From JAPPFW01 sp965200835 (GTDB lineage Bacteria > Actinomycetota > Acidimicrobiia > Spongiisociales > Spongiisociaceae), in contig OZ241390.1 in the NCBI GenBank assembly GCA_965200835.1, forward strand, positions 1,178,001-1,242,000: 64,000 nt of DNA, in the 5' to 3' direction. This document shows positions 16,686 to 25,574 of this stretch, in pieces (the stretch's first letter is position 1; the number at the start of each line of letters is the position of its first letter). The translations under genes were made by a program, and so were the position numbers. Under the pieces are notes generated by a model, which saw nothing but the letters and a program-made list of their open reading frames with translations, was not told the DNA's origin and did not search any database.

Positions 16686-19037
16686 ATGCCCCAAATAGCA
16701 AGGCAGCGTTCGCGGTTGGCCGTGCTGGCCGTGTTGGCCTTGGTGGGTTCGCTTCTTGCCGTTTCTGCGGTGCCAGCGGTCGCCGCAATGAAGGACGGTA
16801 AGGCTTCGCACCCGGCCACGCAATCAGCATGTGTGGGCGCAGCGAGCATGGACGCCGGTTTCACCGACACGGCCATGACGATCGCAGAGGATGCAGCCAA
16901 CTGCCTGGCGCACTACGGCATCACGACGGGAACCTCGGCAGGCAATTTCTCGCCGAACGACGCGATCACCCGCGCGCAGATGGCCGTATTCATGATGAGG
17001 GCCGGTGGCCCCGCTGGCGTTGTGGCGCCGGACATGATGGACGACATGGGCATGGGCTACGCCGACATCGGTGGATACCCGATGACCATTCAGAACGCCA
17101 TCAAGCAGGTCAGCGACCTCGGAATAATGACGGGGACCAGCGCTACCGAGTTCTCTCCTGACGGTTACGTCAACCGGGCCGATATGGCTGTGATCCTGGA
17201 TGCGTTCCTCACCAACGCCCTCCCAGGGCCTGGCGCCTTCTACAAACTGGATGGCAAGTACAAGGATCTCGAGACCGACGACCGGCCTTTCACCGACATT
17301 GGTGAAGTGCCCTACAGCGCGTTCCTGGCGATTCATCGGATATACGAGGTGGGTGTCACAGCAGGCACGGGTATGGGGCACTTCTCGCCCGACGCTCTGG
17401 TCAGCCGTGCCCAGATGGCCGTGTTCGTTACGGCGGCGTTGGATCACACCAACGCTCGCCCGGCTGGCCTAAGCATGCAGCCGCCCAGCTCGGTCTCGGA
17501 GAGCAAAGGGACAGTTAGTGTCGATATTGCCTACCGTAACGCCGATCATTCGCCCGCAGTTGACGAGTCGATTGATGTGTTCTCGGTCGGTTCGTCCAAG
17601 CTAGCTAAGGCGTTCAAGTTTGACGGTACCTGTGACTCCGCGAACGTGATGGGCGTGGAAGGCAGTAGCACTACCTGCGTGGTCGGTGACGGCGACGACT
17701 TGGTGACCGACGAAGACGGTAACGCAGCAGCTGTATTGGCGGTGCCAGAGAATGCTGATGTTGATTCGAGCATGACTGTATGGGCATGGACCGGCGATCT
17801 CGGTGCCAAGTTCGATAACGACACAACCGACGCGTTGTCAGCGGAGATATCGATTATCGAGGATGCCCAAGCGGTGATGGTCACCGATGACATGAAAACT
17901 CATGCCAACCGGGTTCCATTCGGTGATCCAGTTACTGTCACCTTCCAGCTCATTGACGGCGAAGGCCAACCGGTGGCCGAAGCCGACAGAACACTCACGT
18001 TCACGTCTGTCAGTGGTTTCACGAGTACTCGGACCACGGAGGATGGGGAGCCGGAAGGTCCCGCATCCGCGGCGGTCACCATTCGGACCCATGATCTAAA
18101 GACAGACTCATCTGGCAAGGCAGAGTTCATTGTTGCTGGGTTGAGCGATCCAAGCGCAACGAAGCGGGGCGATGGCGCGACGACGCTGTTGTTCGCCGGG
18201 ACGGTCACGCAATCGGTAACCCGGTCGGCTACTGGTGTACCACGAGTCAGCGGTGTTCGAGTGCTCGACAGCGGGGATGAGTTGGGTGGTCTGACTGTCC
18301 ATACCAAGCCGAATTGGAATGGCGATCGTACTGACCGTAACCCTGTGAGAGTGGACTGGAGTGACGGGTTGCCGGTCGCGTCGACGCTGACGCTAAGCCA
18401 GACAAGCAACCATCACTCAGTTCCGACTGCCGAGAATAGCGGCCCTCGACGCCATACGGTTAGGGCGATGTTGGTGGATCAGTACGGAGAGCCAGTGTCG
18501 GGTGCGAGGGTCAGGATATCGGGAGATACGAGGCCTGGTAGCCATCCTGAGCCCTCAAGTCTTGATGGAACTCCAGAGGTTCGGACTACCAACCGCAGTG
18601 GTGTCGCTAGCAAGTCATATACCTGGACGTCTATGACAACGGGCTTTGACAACATCACGGCCGAGGTTGTTGCGTTGGATGATGATGGCGCTTACCAGCC
18701 GATAAGTCCCGCCGTTGGCGTTGATGCGGACATGGCCATGAGGCATTACTGGACAAGCCCTGTTGACCCGGGCGAGGGTTGTGAGTGGCGAGTCTTGGCG
18801 GTTGATACCGATAACAACACTCTCATTCTCCGTGGTACTGATGGGGTCGAAGCATGTGATCATGTGAATACGTTCCGGACGGCATCCTACGGCTCCGGTG
18901 ATCAGTTCCGCTCAGGTGCTACCGCTCTGGCACTGGCGAATTTCGAGAAGGAGCTAGATCCGGGGGATCATGTTCGGATCACGCTCAGTCCCGCAACGTC
19001 AGATAATCCGAGTGTCTTCATCTTGATGGCGGCGTAG
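16686..19037 (+). CDS. Secreted SLH-domain surface protein 1
   Basis: A 783-residue protein. A signal peptide (about 1-34, cut near AVPAVAA) is followed by a cysteine-containing lead (SACVGAAS) and three S-layer homology repeats at roughly 55-115, 120-180 and 195-260. Each repeat has an ITxGT..FSP..TRAQMAVF core. From about 265 onward there are beta-rich Ig-like/invasin-type segments (VTFQLIDGEGQPVAEADRTL; VDQYGEPVSGARVRISGDT). SLH repeats bind secondary cell-wall polymers or other envelope polysaccharides, so this is probably a wall-attached surface protein. It is paralogous to the genes at 19210 and 25575. A strong hairpin terminator follows. Confidence 0.88.
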   Translation: MPQIARQRSRLAVLAVLALVGSLLAVSAVPAVAAMKDGKASHPATQSACVGAASMDAGFTDTAMTIAEDAANCLAHYGITTGTSAGNFSPNDAITRAQMAVFMMRAGGPAGVVAPDMMDDMGMGYADIGGYPMTIQNAIKQVSDLGIMTGTSATEFSPDGYVNRADMAVILDAFLTNALPGPGAFYKLDGKYKDLETDDRPFTDIGEVPYSAFLAIHRIYEVGVTAGTGMGHFSPDALVSRAQMAVFVTAALDHTNARPAGLSMQPPSSVSESKGTVSVDIAYRNADHSPAVDESIDVFSVGSSKLAKAFKFDGTCDSANVMGVEGSSTTCVVGDGDDLVTDEDGNAAAVLAVPENADVDSSMTVWAWTGDLGAKFDNDTTDALSAEISIIEDAQAVMVTDDMKTHANRVPFGDPVTVTFQLIDGEGQPVAEADRTLTFTSVSGFTSTRTTEDGEPEGPASAAVTIRTHDLKTDSSGKAEFIVAGLSDPSATKRGDGATTLLFAGTVTQSVTRSATGVPRVSGVRVLDSGDELGGLTVHTKPNWNGDRTDRNPVRVDWSDGLPVASTLTLSQTSNHHSVPTAENSGPRRHTVRAMLVDQYGEPVSGARVRISGDTRPGSHPEPSSLDGTPEVRTTNRSGVASKSYTWTSMTTGFDNITAEVVALDDDGAYQPISPAVGVDADMAMRHYWTSPVDPGEGCEWRVLAVDTDNNTLILRGTDGVEACDHVNTFRTASYGSGDQFRSGATALALANFEKELDPGDHVRITLSPATSDNPSVFILMAA

Positions 19038-19110
19038 AGTTACAACGGATAGGCAGGCTTCTGGCGGGACTGGAAGGCACCCAGCCCTCCGACCCGGAAG
19101 CCGAGAACAG

Positions 19111-19136
19111 AAGGGGCCCCGACTTCGGGGCCCCTT
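19111..19136 (+). terminator. Hairpin terminator after SLH protein 1
   Basis: A perfect 11-bp stem (aaggggccccg / cggggcccctt) with a 4-base loop, 73 bases after the stop of SLH protein 1. No long T run follows, as is usual in high-GC actinobacteria. Confidence 0.8.
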
Positions 19137-19209
19137 CCGTATGTTTGGGAGGGGGCCAAAATTGGGCAGGGCTACTAGGCTCTAGGTGAGAGAGCTAGGG
19201 AGGTTGAAA

Positions 19210-21309
19210 GTGCGGCAGCGTCCAGCATCAGTCGTTCTTATAATGTTGGCTTTAGTAGGGTCACTCGTCTTGGTGCCGGTCGGCCCCGTTGCTGGCAAAG
19301 ATGGGGAACCGGACTATCTGGCCAAGCACTCGGCCTGCGTAGGGCCGGCAACCGCAGCATCCGGGTTTTCGGACGTGCCGTCTGGAAGTGTGTCGGAAGC
19401 GGCCATCAACTGCATGGCCTATTACGGCATCATCCCGGGAGTGACCAGCACGACGTTCACTCCGAGAGTGGGCGTCACCCGCGAGCAGATGGCCCTGTTC
19501 CTGATCCGTGCGGCTGGCCCGGCCGGAGTAGATGTGCCGGCGGCGAGGAACTATGGCTTCGAGGATATTGGCGACCTACCTCGCTCGACGCAATCGTCGA
19601 TCAACCAGCTGGTCGCTCTCGGCATCACCTCCGGTACGACAGACCGAACGTTCTCACCGGACGACGTGGTGAGTCGGCGGCAGATGGCGGTGTTTCTAAC
19701 CCGGTTCCTGGAGGTAGCGCTGGTGGGTCCGGGCGGATATCGGATCGAACGGGTAGTCCCCGACGACCGGCTGTTCGACGACATTGAGGTGCTTCCCCAC
19801 ACCCCCTACCGGGCGATCAGGTCGTTGTACGAGCTGGGTGTCACGGCTGGCACGTCGGTCAACCAGTTTTCCCCAGACGCACCGGTGACGCGCGCCCAGA
19901 TGGCGATGTTCATGAGCCGGATGCTCGGCCACACCAACGCCCGGCCAGCTGGGCTCACGATGCAAGCCGATGAGACCGCGGTGATCTCAGGGAACAGCGT
20001 TGACTACGTGATCTCGGTGAGGGATCAGGGCTTCCGGCCGATTACAGATGCGTTGGTGGAAGTGTTCCATGTCCCAGCGAATCAGGTAGGTTTCCGATCC
20101 GATGGTAGGTGTACCAGCCAGGTCGTGAATGACTTCGGTGGCGACACGGTATGCGTGATCGACCTTTCGGACGAGCTCACGGACATTGATGGGAATCTCC
20201 CGCTGGCCACCTTCGTAGATTATTCCCGCACCGCGTATGCCTGGACAGGTGATCGAAGCGACCGTTTCGATCACAATGATCCCGGCGGGTATGCAGAGGT
20301 GGAGTTTACGGTGTCGAAGCCGGCGGCCGCGGCGGTGTTGACGGATGACATGCCGGCGCACGCGTTGGCGGTTCCCTTCGGTAGAGCGGTGGAGTTCACC
20401 TTCCAGCTGGTTGATGAGGATGATGCTGTGGTAGCCGAGGAGGGTGTTCAGATTCGCGTCCAGACGATCGAGGAGAGCGACGGTAGGCGGAGGGATCGGA
20501 TCAACACCTACGAAACGGATGAGACCGGCACGGTCACGATCCGCTACCGGCTGACGGACCCCGACTCGGCAATCGGCAGTCGAGACGGTCTGCTCAAATT
20601 GGATGTCGTGCGGGCGGGTGTGAGCCGCGTCATCGACCGATCCACGGTGAAGGTCCTGACAGGTGCCAACCGGGTGCGCTGGTCGGACGGGCTGTCCCAG
20701 CCGTCCGTGCTGGTGCTTGAGCAGTCGTCCACCTACAGTACGGCCTCTTCTGTTGGTCAGGGAGGGAGTAACCGGGTGACGGCCACCCTGCTCGATCAAT
20801 ACGGGAGCCCGGAGCGAGGCGAGCGGGTTCACTTCATATCCAACGATCAGGACGGTCTGGGCTGGAACACTGCCGACGCGGCCAGGAGCGCTCATAGGAG
20901 AACTACGAACAATCGAGGCGTCGCGACGGTTACCTACTATCGGGACTCTGCAGCCTCAGGGATTGAGGCGATCGACGCTTTCACCGAGGCAACCAGGACT
21001 GGTAACCGGATTGATGCGTCAGCGATCGACCACTATTGGGTGAAACCTGCTCCCAGGGGCGGTACGGAACCGTTCGTGAGAGTCCAGGGCGTCGTCCGGT
21101 TCTTTGACCCTGTGAGGGATGAAGTAGTGATCGACGGTTCAGACGGCCTGTTCATGTTTACCTACGACGCGGTGGATCATTTTCAGCAAGCGGGCGATCC
21201 GAGGTCGATGGCTGCCTTCGAGGCGGATCTAAGGGAGGGAGACTCGCTCGTGGTTCGGGCCAACCGAGACGAGGATCAGCCTGACGTGTTCATTTGGAGA
21301 TCAGGCTAA
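19210..21309 (+). CDS. Secreted SLH-domain surface protein 2
   Basis: Paralogue of protein 1, 699 residues from GTG 19210; agggagg lies six bases upstream. A longer in-frame start at GTG 19186 is possible. The signal peptide (SVVLIMLALVGSLVLVPVGP) is followed by three SLH repeats (CMAYYGIIPGVTSTTFTPR, QLVALGITSGTTDRTFSPD, YELGVTAGTSVNQFSPDAP) and Ig-like repeats with FGRAVEFTFQLVDEDDAVVA and LLDQYGSPERGERVHF. The arrangement matches protein 1 along its whole length, so the pair arose by gene duplication. It is probably transcribed alone, because terminators lie on both sides. Confidence 0.87.
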   Translation: MRQRPASVVLIMLALVGSLVLVPVGPVAGKDGEPDYLAKHSACVGPATAASGFSDVPSGSVSEAAINCMAYYGIIPGVTSTTFTPRVGVTREQMALFLIRAAGPAGVDVPAARNYGFEDIGDLPRSTQSSINQLVALGITSGTTDRTFSPDDVVSRRQMAVFLTRFLEVALVGPGGYRIERVVPDDRLFDDIEVLPHTPYRAIRSLYELGVTAGTSVNQFSPDAPVTRAQMAMFMSRMLGHTNARPAGLTMQADETAVISGNSVDYVISVRDQGFRPITDALVEVFHVPANQVGFRSDGRCTSQVVNDFGGDTVCVIDLSDELTDIDGNLPLATFVDYSRTAYAWTGDRSDRFDHNDPGGYAEVEFTVSKPAAAAVLTDDMPAHALAVPFGRAVEFTFQLVDEDDAVVAEEGVQIRVQTIEESDGRRRDRINTYETDETGTVTIRYRLTDPDSAIGSRDGLLKLDVVRAGVSRVIDRSTVKVLTGANRVRWSDGLSQPSVLVLEQSSTYSTASSVGQGGSNRVTATLLDQYGSPERGERVHFISNDQDGLGWNTADAARSAHRRTTNNRGVATVTYYRDSAASGIEAIDAFTEATRTGNRIDASAIDHYWVKPAPRGGTEPFVRVQGVVRFFDPVRDEVVIDGSDGLFMFTYDAVDHFQQAGDPRSMAAFEADLREGDSLVVRANRDEDQPDVFIWRSG

Positions 21310-21331
21310 CCCCAGAGAGATCTAGAGCAGA

Positions 21332-21362
21332 GAGAGGGCCCCGGCACGACTGGGGCCCTCTC
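21332..21362 (+). terminator. Hairpin terminator after SLH protein 2
   Basis: An 11-bp perfect stem (gagaggg + cccc / gggg + ccctctc) with a 9-base loop, 22 bases after the stop of SLH protein 2. Its GGGGCCC-rich stem resembles the terminator after SLH protein 1. Confidence 0.8.
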
Positions 21363-21423
21363 GCGCCATCCCCCAGGCGGTGGTTGGGATGCCGGCCGGG
21401 TTCCCACAGACACGGCGAACCCG

Positions 21424-21579
21424 ATGGTCTCCTTATGTGGATGTACCCGCACCATCGTTGTGCCTACCGATGGACCCGACCGGCTCGATCGGAGGTTTGA
21501 TCGTGTCGGCGAGAGGCTCGAGGCCGTCGGCGAGGTTTCAACCAAGCACGGGAAGCGGATCGCTCGGCGGGAGAGCTGA
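21424..21579 (+). pseudogene. Remnant of a coiled-coil gene 3' end
   Basis: A 51-codon frame from ATG 21424. Its second half (DRLDRRFDRVGERLEAVGEV, then STKHGKRIARRES) is clearly related to the end of the next gene (DRRFDRVDSKFTAAGKVSSK, then QGERIARLEAE). The membrane and central parts are missing, so this is a leftover of a duplicated copy. Confidence 0.55.
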
Positions 21580-21775
21580 CGCCGCATCCTTGCTCCCGCG
21601 ACTGAATAGACCCGGGGCGTCCAAGTCGGAGCACCGTGAGTCCCCGCATCGTCCGGGTAGCTGTGCCCGTGACGGCAGCCAAGCAGCCCAGCCTGCGAAA
21701 AAGTCTCTCCGGTTTCCCCGATGACGCGGAGCGGTGGTGATTAGCGTGCGGCATCCGTCGGAGTATGGTAAGGAT

Positions 21776-22198
21776 ATGGGAGAGACGCTGGCGAATCTCA
21801 TGATTGTGGTGGGTGCGCTCATCGTTCTGATAGGTGGGTTGCTTTCAAGCTTCCTGTGGTGGATCGGGTCTGAGGTAAGGGCCCAGTGGAAGAGCACCGA
21901 GGAGCAGGGCAGAGAGCTACGGTCCGAGATCGGGAAGTTGCGGTCCGAGATGAAGTCGCAGGGCAAGGAGTTGCGGTCTGAGATGAAGGAAGGGTTCGAG
22001 TCGCAGCGAGCGGCCACCGATCGCCGTTTTGACGAGGCGGATCGGCGTTTTGACGCGATAGATCGTCGGTTTGACCGTGTGGACAGCAAGTTCACAGCTG
22101 CTGGCAAGGTCTCGAGCAAGCAAGGCGAGCGGATCGCTCGCCTAGAGGCCGAGCTACGTATCCCCCCTCCCGAAGCCGACGAAGCCGAGGCCGCCTAA
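21776..22198 (+). CDS. Membrane-anchored coiled-coil protein
   Basis: A 140-residue protein. One N-terminal membrane helix (LMIVVGALIVLIGGLLSSFLWW) is followed by a long charged coiled coil with repeated LRSEM..GKELRSEM and DRRFDEADRRFDAIDRRFDR units, and a proline/glutamate tail. The design matches the tandem family at 14.4-16.5 kb, but the sequence is distinct. In-frame alternative starts are GTG 21734 and 21746; ATG 21776 puts the helix at the very N-terminus. Function is unknown. Confidence 0.7.
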   Translation: MGETLANLMIVVGALIVLIGGLLSSFLWWIGSEVRAQWKSTEEQGRELRSEIGKLRSEMKSQGKELRSEMKEGFESQRAATDRRFDEADRRFDAIDRRFDRVDSKFTAAGKVSSKQGERIARLEAELRIPPPEADEAEAA

Positions 22199-22325
22199 GC
22201 CTCCCAGCTCCCCGCCTTCACCTGTTCCGGTCCCCGATACCAGTTTGCCACCTCACGGTTCACCCCTAGGTGTCACTCACATGTCACACCCGATTGATAG
22301 GGTCAACCTGAACGAGAGGAGAAAC

Positions 22326-22712
22326 ATGACGGCCACTCTCCGGTTGAGGAAAGCAGAGATACTGGACGTCATCGAAAAGCGTCACCAAGCCGGTGACCCG
22401 GTTGCAAGCGTTATAGAGCTGGTGGACTTTATGGAGCGTGAGGGATCTGACCTCCAGCCGATGGACATAGGGTTCACGGTTGCGATCTTGATGATCGAGG
22501 GCCGGCTTCGCTGTACCATTGGTGAGATCCAGCTTCTACGGGCGTTAGTCACAGAGACGAGCCGTTCCGTGGCATCAACGGGGAGGACCCCCGTACATCG
22601 TTCCAGCGCGACCGTGACCGGGTTCTCTACTTTTGCCAGAGTTTCGCCGGCCTCAGCGGTGTCACCCAAGTTGCATCTGCTGGCGAAGGGGACATCTTTC
22701 ATAATCGGCTGA
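22326..22712 (+). CDS. Small helical (winged-helix-like) protein running on into a dgt remnant
   Basis: ATG 22326 follows gagaggag. Residues 1-70 (LRKAEILDVIEKRHQAGDPV..VIELVDFMEREGSD..DIGFTVAILMIEGRLRC) are homologous to the small gene at 27787 (AEVFRFIEERHKAG..ALELVAHMES..YEIGVSIARLVRERRIRY). The three-helix pattern followed by a basic end resembles a winged-helix domain; that is inference. From about 22545 the frame reads through dGTPase gene sequence in the wrong frame to a stop at 22712, so the normal end has been lost in a fusion. Confidence 0.55.
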   Translation: MTATLRLRKAEILDVIEKRHQAGDPVASVIELVDFMEREGSDLQPMDIGFTVAILMIEGRLRCTIGEIQLLRALVTETSRSVASTGRTPVHRSSATVTGFSTFARVSPASAVSPKLHLLAKGTSFIIG

Positions 22713-23960
22713 CGCACTCCCTGAAGGTGGCACAGGTTGGCCGCCGATTAGCGGAGCGTCTTGTGAAGGACTCCCCCAGTGAAGAAGTCCGCGCCTGGGG
22801 GGTCTCGACCCTGACGTAGTTGAGACGGCAGGGTTAGCTCATGACTTGGGGCATCCTCCATTTGGCCATGATGGTGAGGAGGTGATCAACAAGGCTGTCA
22901 GCAGGGAGCTTGGGAGTGACGAAGGTTTCGAAGGCAATGCGCAGCCCTTCCGGATCATCACACGGCTGGCATCCCATAGGGAAAACTTGAGGGCAGATTC
23001 GGATGAAGAGGTAGGGCTAAGTCTTACGAGGGCCACGGTCAACGGCGTTCTTGAGTATCCGTGGTGCTGGGGAGACATGCCCCAGCACGAGAAGTGGGGG
23101 TCTTACAGTGTTGATAAAGAACGTTTCTTGTGGGCTAGATCCTGTTCGCATCGGCAGATTCCCAGCCTTGAAGCCCAATTGATGGACTGGGCTGACGACG
23201 TAACGTACGCGGTTCACGATCTGGAGGACTTCTATCGCGCTGGCCTGACTCCCCTCCATTTGCTCTCCCGGGGTGCTGAGAGGGAGAGACTGATCGAGGC
23301 AGCCATCGGAAGACCTTCTTTCTCCGGCCTCAGTGCCGAAGGACGCAGACGCCTTCCAAGAACAGCTAGAACTTGTCCGAAGGGCACGGGAGGAAGGGAT
23401 CAGGCGCGTCGAGGAACGTTACGCAGAGAGCAAGCCCCCTGAGCGGAGATGGTGGGTTCACGATCCGGTGGTCGGTTCGGGACGGTTCAGTGTTCGGGTG
23501 ATTGGTCCCGCTGTCGAAAGGGCACCGACCTCCCTCCCGACGAGATCGAGCTTCTGATTGAGACACCTTGCCCGACTCGCCACCCCTCGGGCGACGCCCA
23601 CGATTTCTCACTGGCGGAGGCAGCGACGCGGGTGGCGGCGTCGCCCAGTCTTGAGAAGCCGCAAGCCGACCGTGAGGCATTTGCGTCTCGTTTGGCCGGG
23701 TTGGCCAGCTTGAAAGCCGGTCCCCACGATCTTGATTGTGCGCGATCGGCAATTTGAGGCTGACATGGGTGCCGATGCAGCATTGCGAGACGAGTTCAAT
23801 GAACTTCGCAATACCTGGAGAGCCGAGACAATGGCGAATTCGTCACTGTACCGGACCTGTCCGCACTGGGCTTACCAGCGCATAATCCGGTTGGGGGCCT
23901 CCTGTCATCCCACTGATCCTCGAAGACATTACGAGCGGTTGGGGGAGGACCCTGGAACAG
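22525..23960 (+). pseudogene. dgt: dGTP triphosphohydrolase (HD family), 5'-truncated and frameshifted
   Basis: The first segment (frame ending at 22817) reads RDEPFRGINGEDPRTSFQRD, then RDRVLYF and GVTQVASAGEGDIFHNRLTH, the dGTPase N-terminal HD half. One base is missing in a run of six Gs near 22797. The next frame continues with ETAGLAHDLGHPPFGHDGEE (the HD motif), EGNAQPFRIITRLASHR and EAQLMDWADDVTYAVHDLED, then FYRAGL. Another shift near 23330 leads to a helical segment in the frame from 23333. A degraded C-terminal piece (FNELRNTWR..YQRIIRL) follows around 23790-23900. There is no start codon in the first frame after an upstream TGA. The gene is dead. Confidence 0.8.
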
Positions 23961-24166
23961 GGCTTTAGCGGCAATAACAGGGAAGAGCCCAGTTTGGGGC
24001 ATACCGAGTCACCCAAAGCTGCAAATGAGGCATGGCTCCAATGGGGAAGGGAGCAAGGGGTTTGCCCCCGAACGATCCGGCTCGACGGATTGAGCATAGT
24101 GTCCCCTGGCTAGGCACTTGACAATGACCTAGACGCGTTCCATAAAACCAGGGCAATGCCACAACC

Positions 24167-25336
24167 TCACACATGTGTTAAGGGAAAGGCGAGTCGGTCC
24201 ATCTCGCTCGGTGCAGTCTGGGGCTCGAGTATCTGAGCCAGGGTCAGGCCAGCGTTGAGTAGGGCGTCGGTATCGGCCAGGTCTGCTGCGGATGTCGCGG
24301 TGGTCCCCTCGTCGCCGGGCTGGAGGATGAGCACCTCGTCGAGGCCTAGGCCCGGATCCTCGAGGACCTCGGTCGAGTGGGTCGACAAGATGAACTGCGT
24401 GCCCTCTCTCCTGGCCGCTCGGCTCATGATGGCGGGCAGCTGCCGGACGATGGTTGTGTGAAGCGACAGTTCCGGCTCTTCCAGGAGGATGATGCGGCCA
24501 GCGTCGCCCGCCGTTTCCTGGATCATCCACAACAACCCGATCAATCGCAGGGTGCCGTCCGAGAAGTCACGCTCATCCTGCTTGGCCCCGCTTCGATGCC
24601 AGTGCTTGTAGCGGGCTTCTAGATGTGGCTTGCCAGCTTCATCTCGCTCCAGCGATAGATCCTCGAGTTGGGGAACGGCGACCCTAAGTGCGGCATTGAT
24701 CCTGGACAAGCGGGCCGCTCTCGTTCGTTTCTGGGTTCCGGCAACCCGGGCCAGGAAGTCGCCGCCAAATGGGTCTTGATCCCTCCCCCGGCCCAGCTCG
24801 GGGTCACGGACAATCTTCGGTACCAGATGCAGGTAACTGACTCTGCTCAGGAACTTTGCGATGTCTCGAAACTCACGGTTGGCGTTGACCTGCTCCAGGG
24901 CGGTCTGGGTCAGTCTCTCCTCGTCTGCTCTGTCATCGCTATCCGGACGATCAACGATCTTCTGGCCGTCTTTCTCCACTACCTCCCGATAGATGATGGG
25001 CCGATCGAGGCCGCCCCGCTCTCCCGCGAAGTGGAGCTGGTAGAGCCAGGTTGGGCCGCCTTGCCTGTTAGACCGTAATCTGATCGTGACTCCGACCCGG
25101 CCATGATTGAAGTTGCGGGCCGCCAGGCAGCGAACCTTCCTTAGATCGCCTCGGACCTTCACAGCATGTTGGAACCCACCTCCGCTGGTTGCCACGTCCC
25201 TGAGGAACCGAATCGCATCCAGAAGATTCGACTTGCCCGAGGCGTTCGGGCCAACCACGAAGAGACGGCTTCCGATGTCGACTTCGATCGACTTGAAATT
25301 GCGCCAGTTCTTCAACGAGAGATGTTCGATGCGCAT
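24167..25336 (-). CDS. AAA family ATPase (AAA_21/SMC-like, stand-alone)
   Basis: A 389-residue ATPase of the ABC/SMC-like type found in OLD- and RloA-like accessory systems. N-terminal MRIEHLSLKNWRNFKSIEV is followed by Walker A VVGPNASGKSNLLDAIRFLR. Later come signature-like FSDGTLRLIGLLWMI, Walker B IILLEEPELSLH and the H-loop FILSTHSTEVLED. ATG 25336 follows a ggaggac ribosome site. No DUF4276, TOPRIM or nuclease partner lies next to it; the bases beyond its 3' end (23961-24166) hold nothing I recognise. It may act alone or have lost its partner. Confidence 0.85.
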   Translation of the reverse strand: MRIEHLSLKNWRNFKSIEVDIGSRLFVVGPNASGKSNLLDAIRFLRDVATSGGGFQHAVKVRGDLRKVRCLAARNFNHGRVGVTIRLRSNRQGGPTWLYQLHFAGERGGLDRPIIYREVVEKDGQKIVDRPDSDDRADEERLTQTALEQVNANREFRDIAKFLSRVSYLHLVPKIVRDPELGRGRDQDPFGGDFLARVAGTQKRTRAARLSRINAALRVAVPQLEDLSLERDEAGKPHLEARYKHWHRSGAKQDERDFSDGTLRLIGLLWMIQETAGDAGRIILLEEPELSLHTTIVRQLPAIMSRAARREGTQFILSTHSTEVLEDPGLGLDEVLILQPGDEGTTATSAADLADTDALLNAGLTLAQILEPQTAPSEMDRLAFPLTHV

Positions 25337-25574
25337 CGTGCTGTCCTCCGAAAGGCGGGACCTGGCCCAACCGGAAGAGGGTGTCCCAACCGGGATCCGG
25401 AGGCCGCCCATCACCAGTCATGAGTCTACCCCCGGTGCGGTACCTGCTCCCGGCTCGGACAATTACCAGATATGGTCAGGTGCCCTACTACTATCGGGCG
25501 GCAGGACCGGGTGCCATGCCGGCCACTGATCGGTACCGGGGGAACGGGGTGTACAGACCGGAACGGACCAGATC

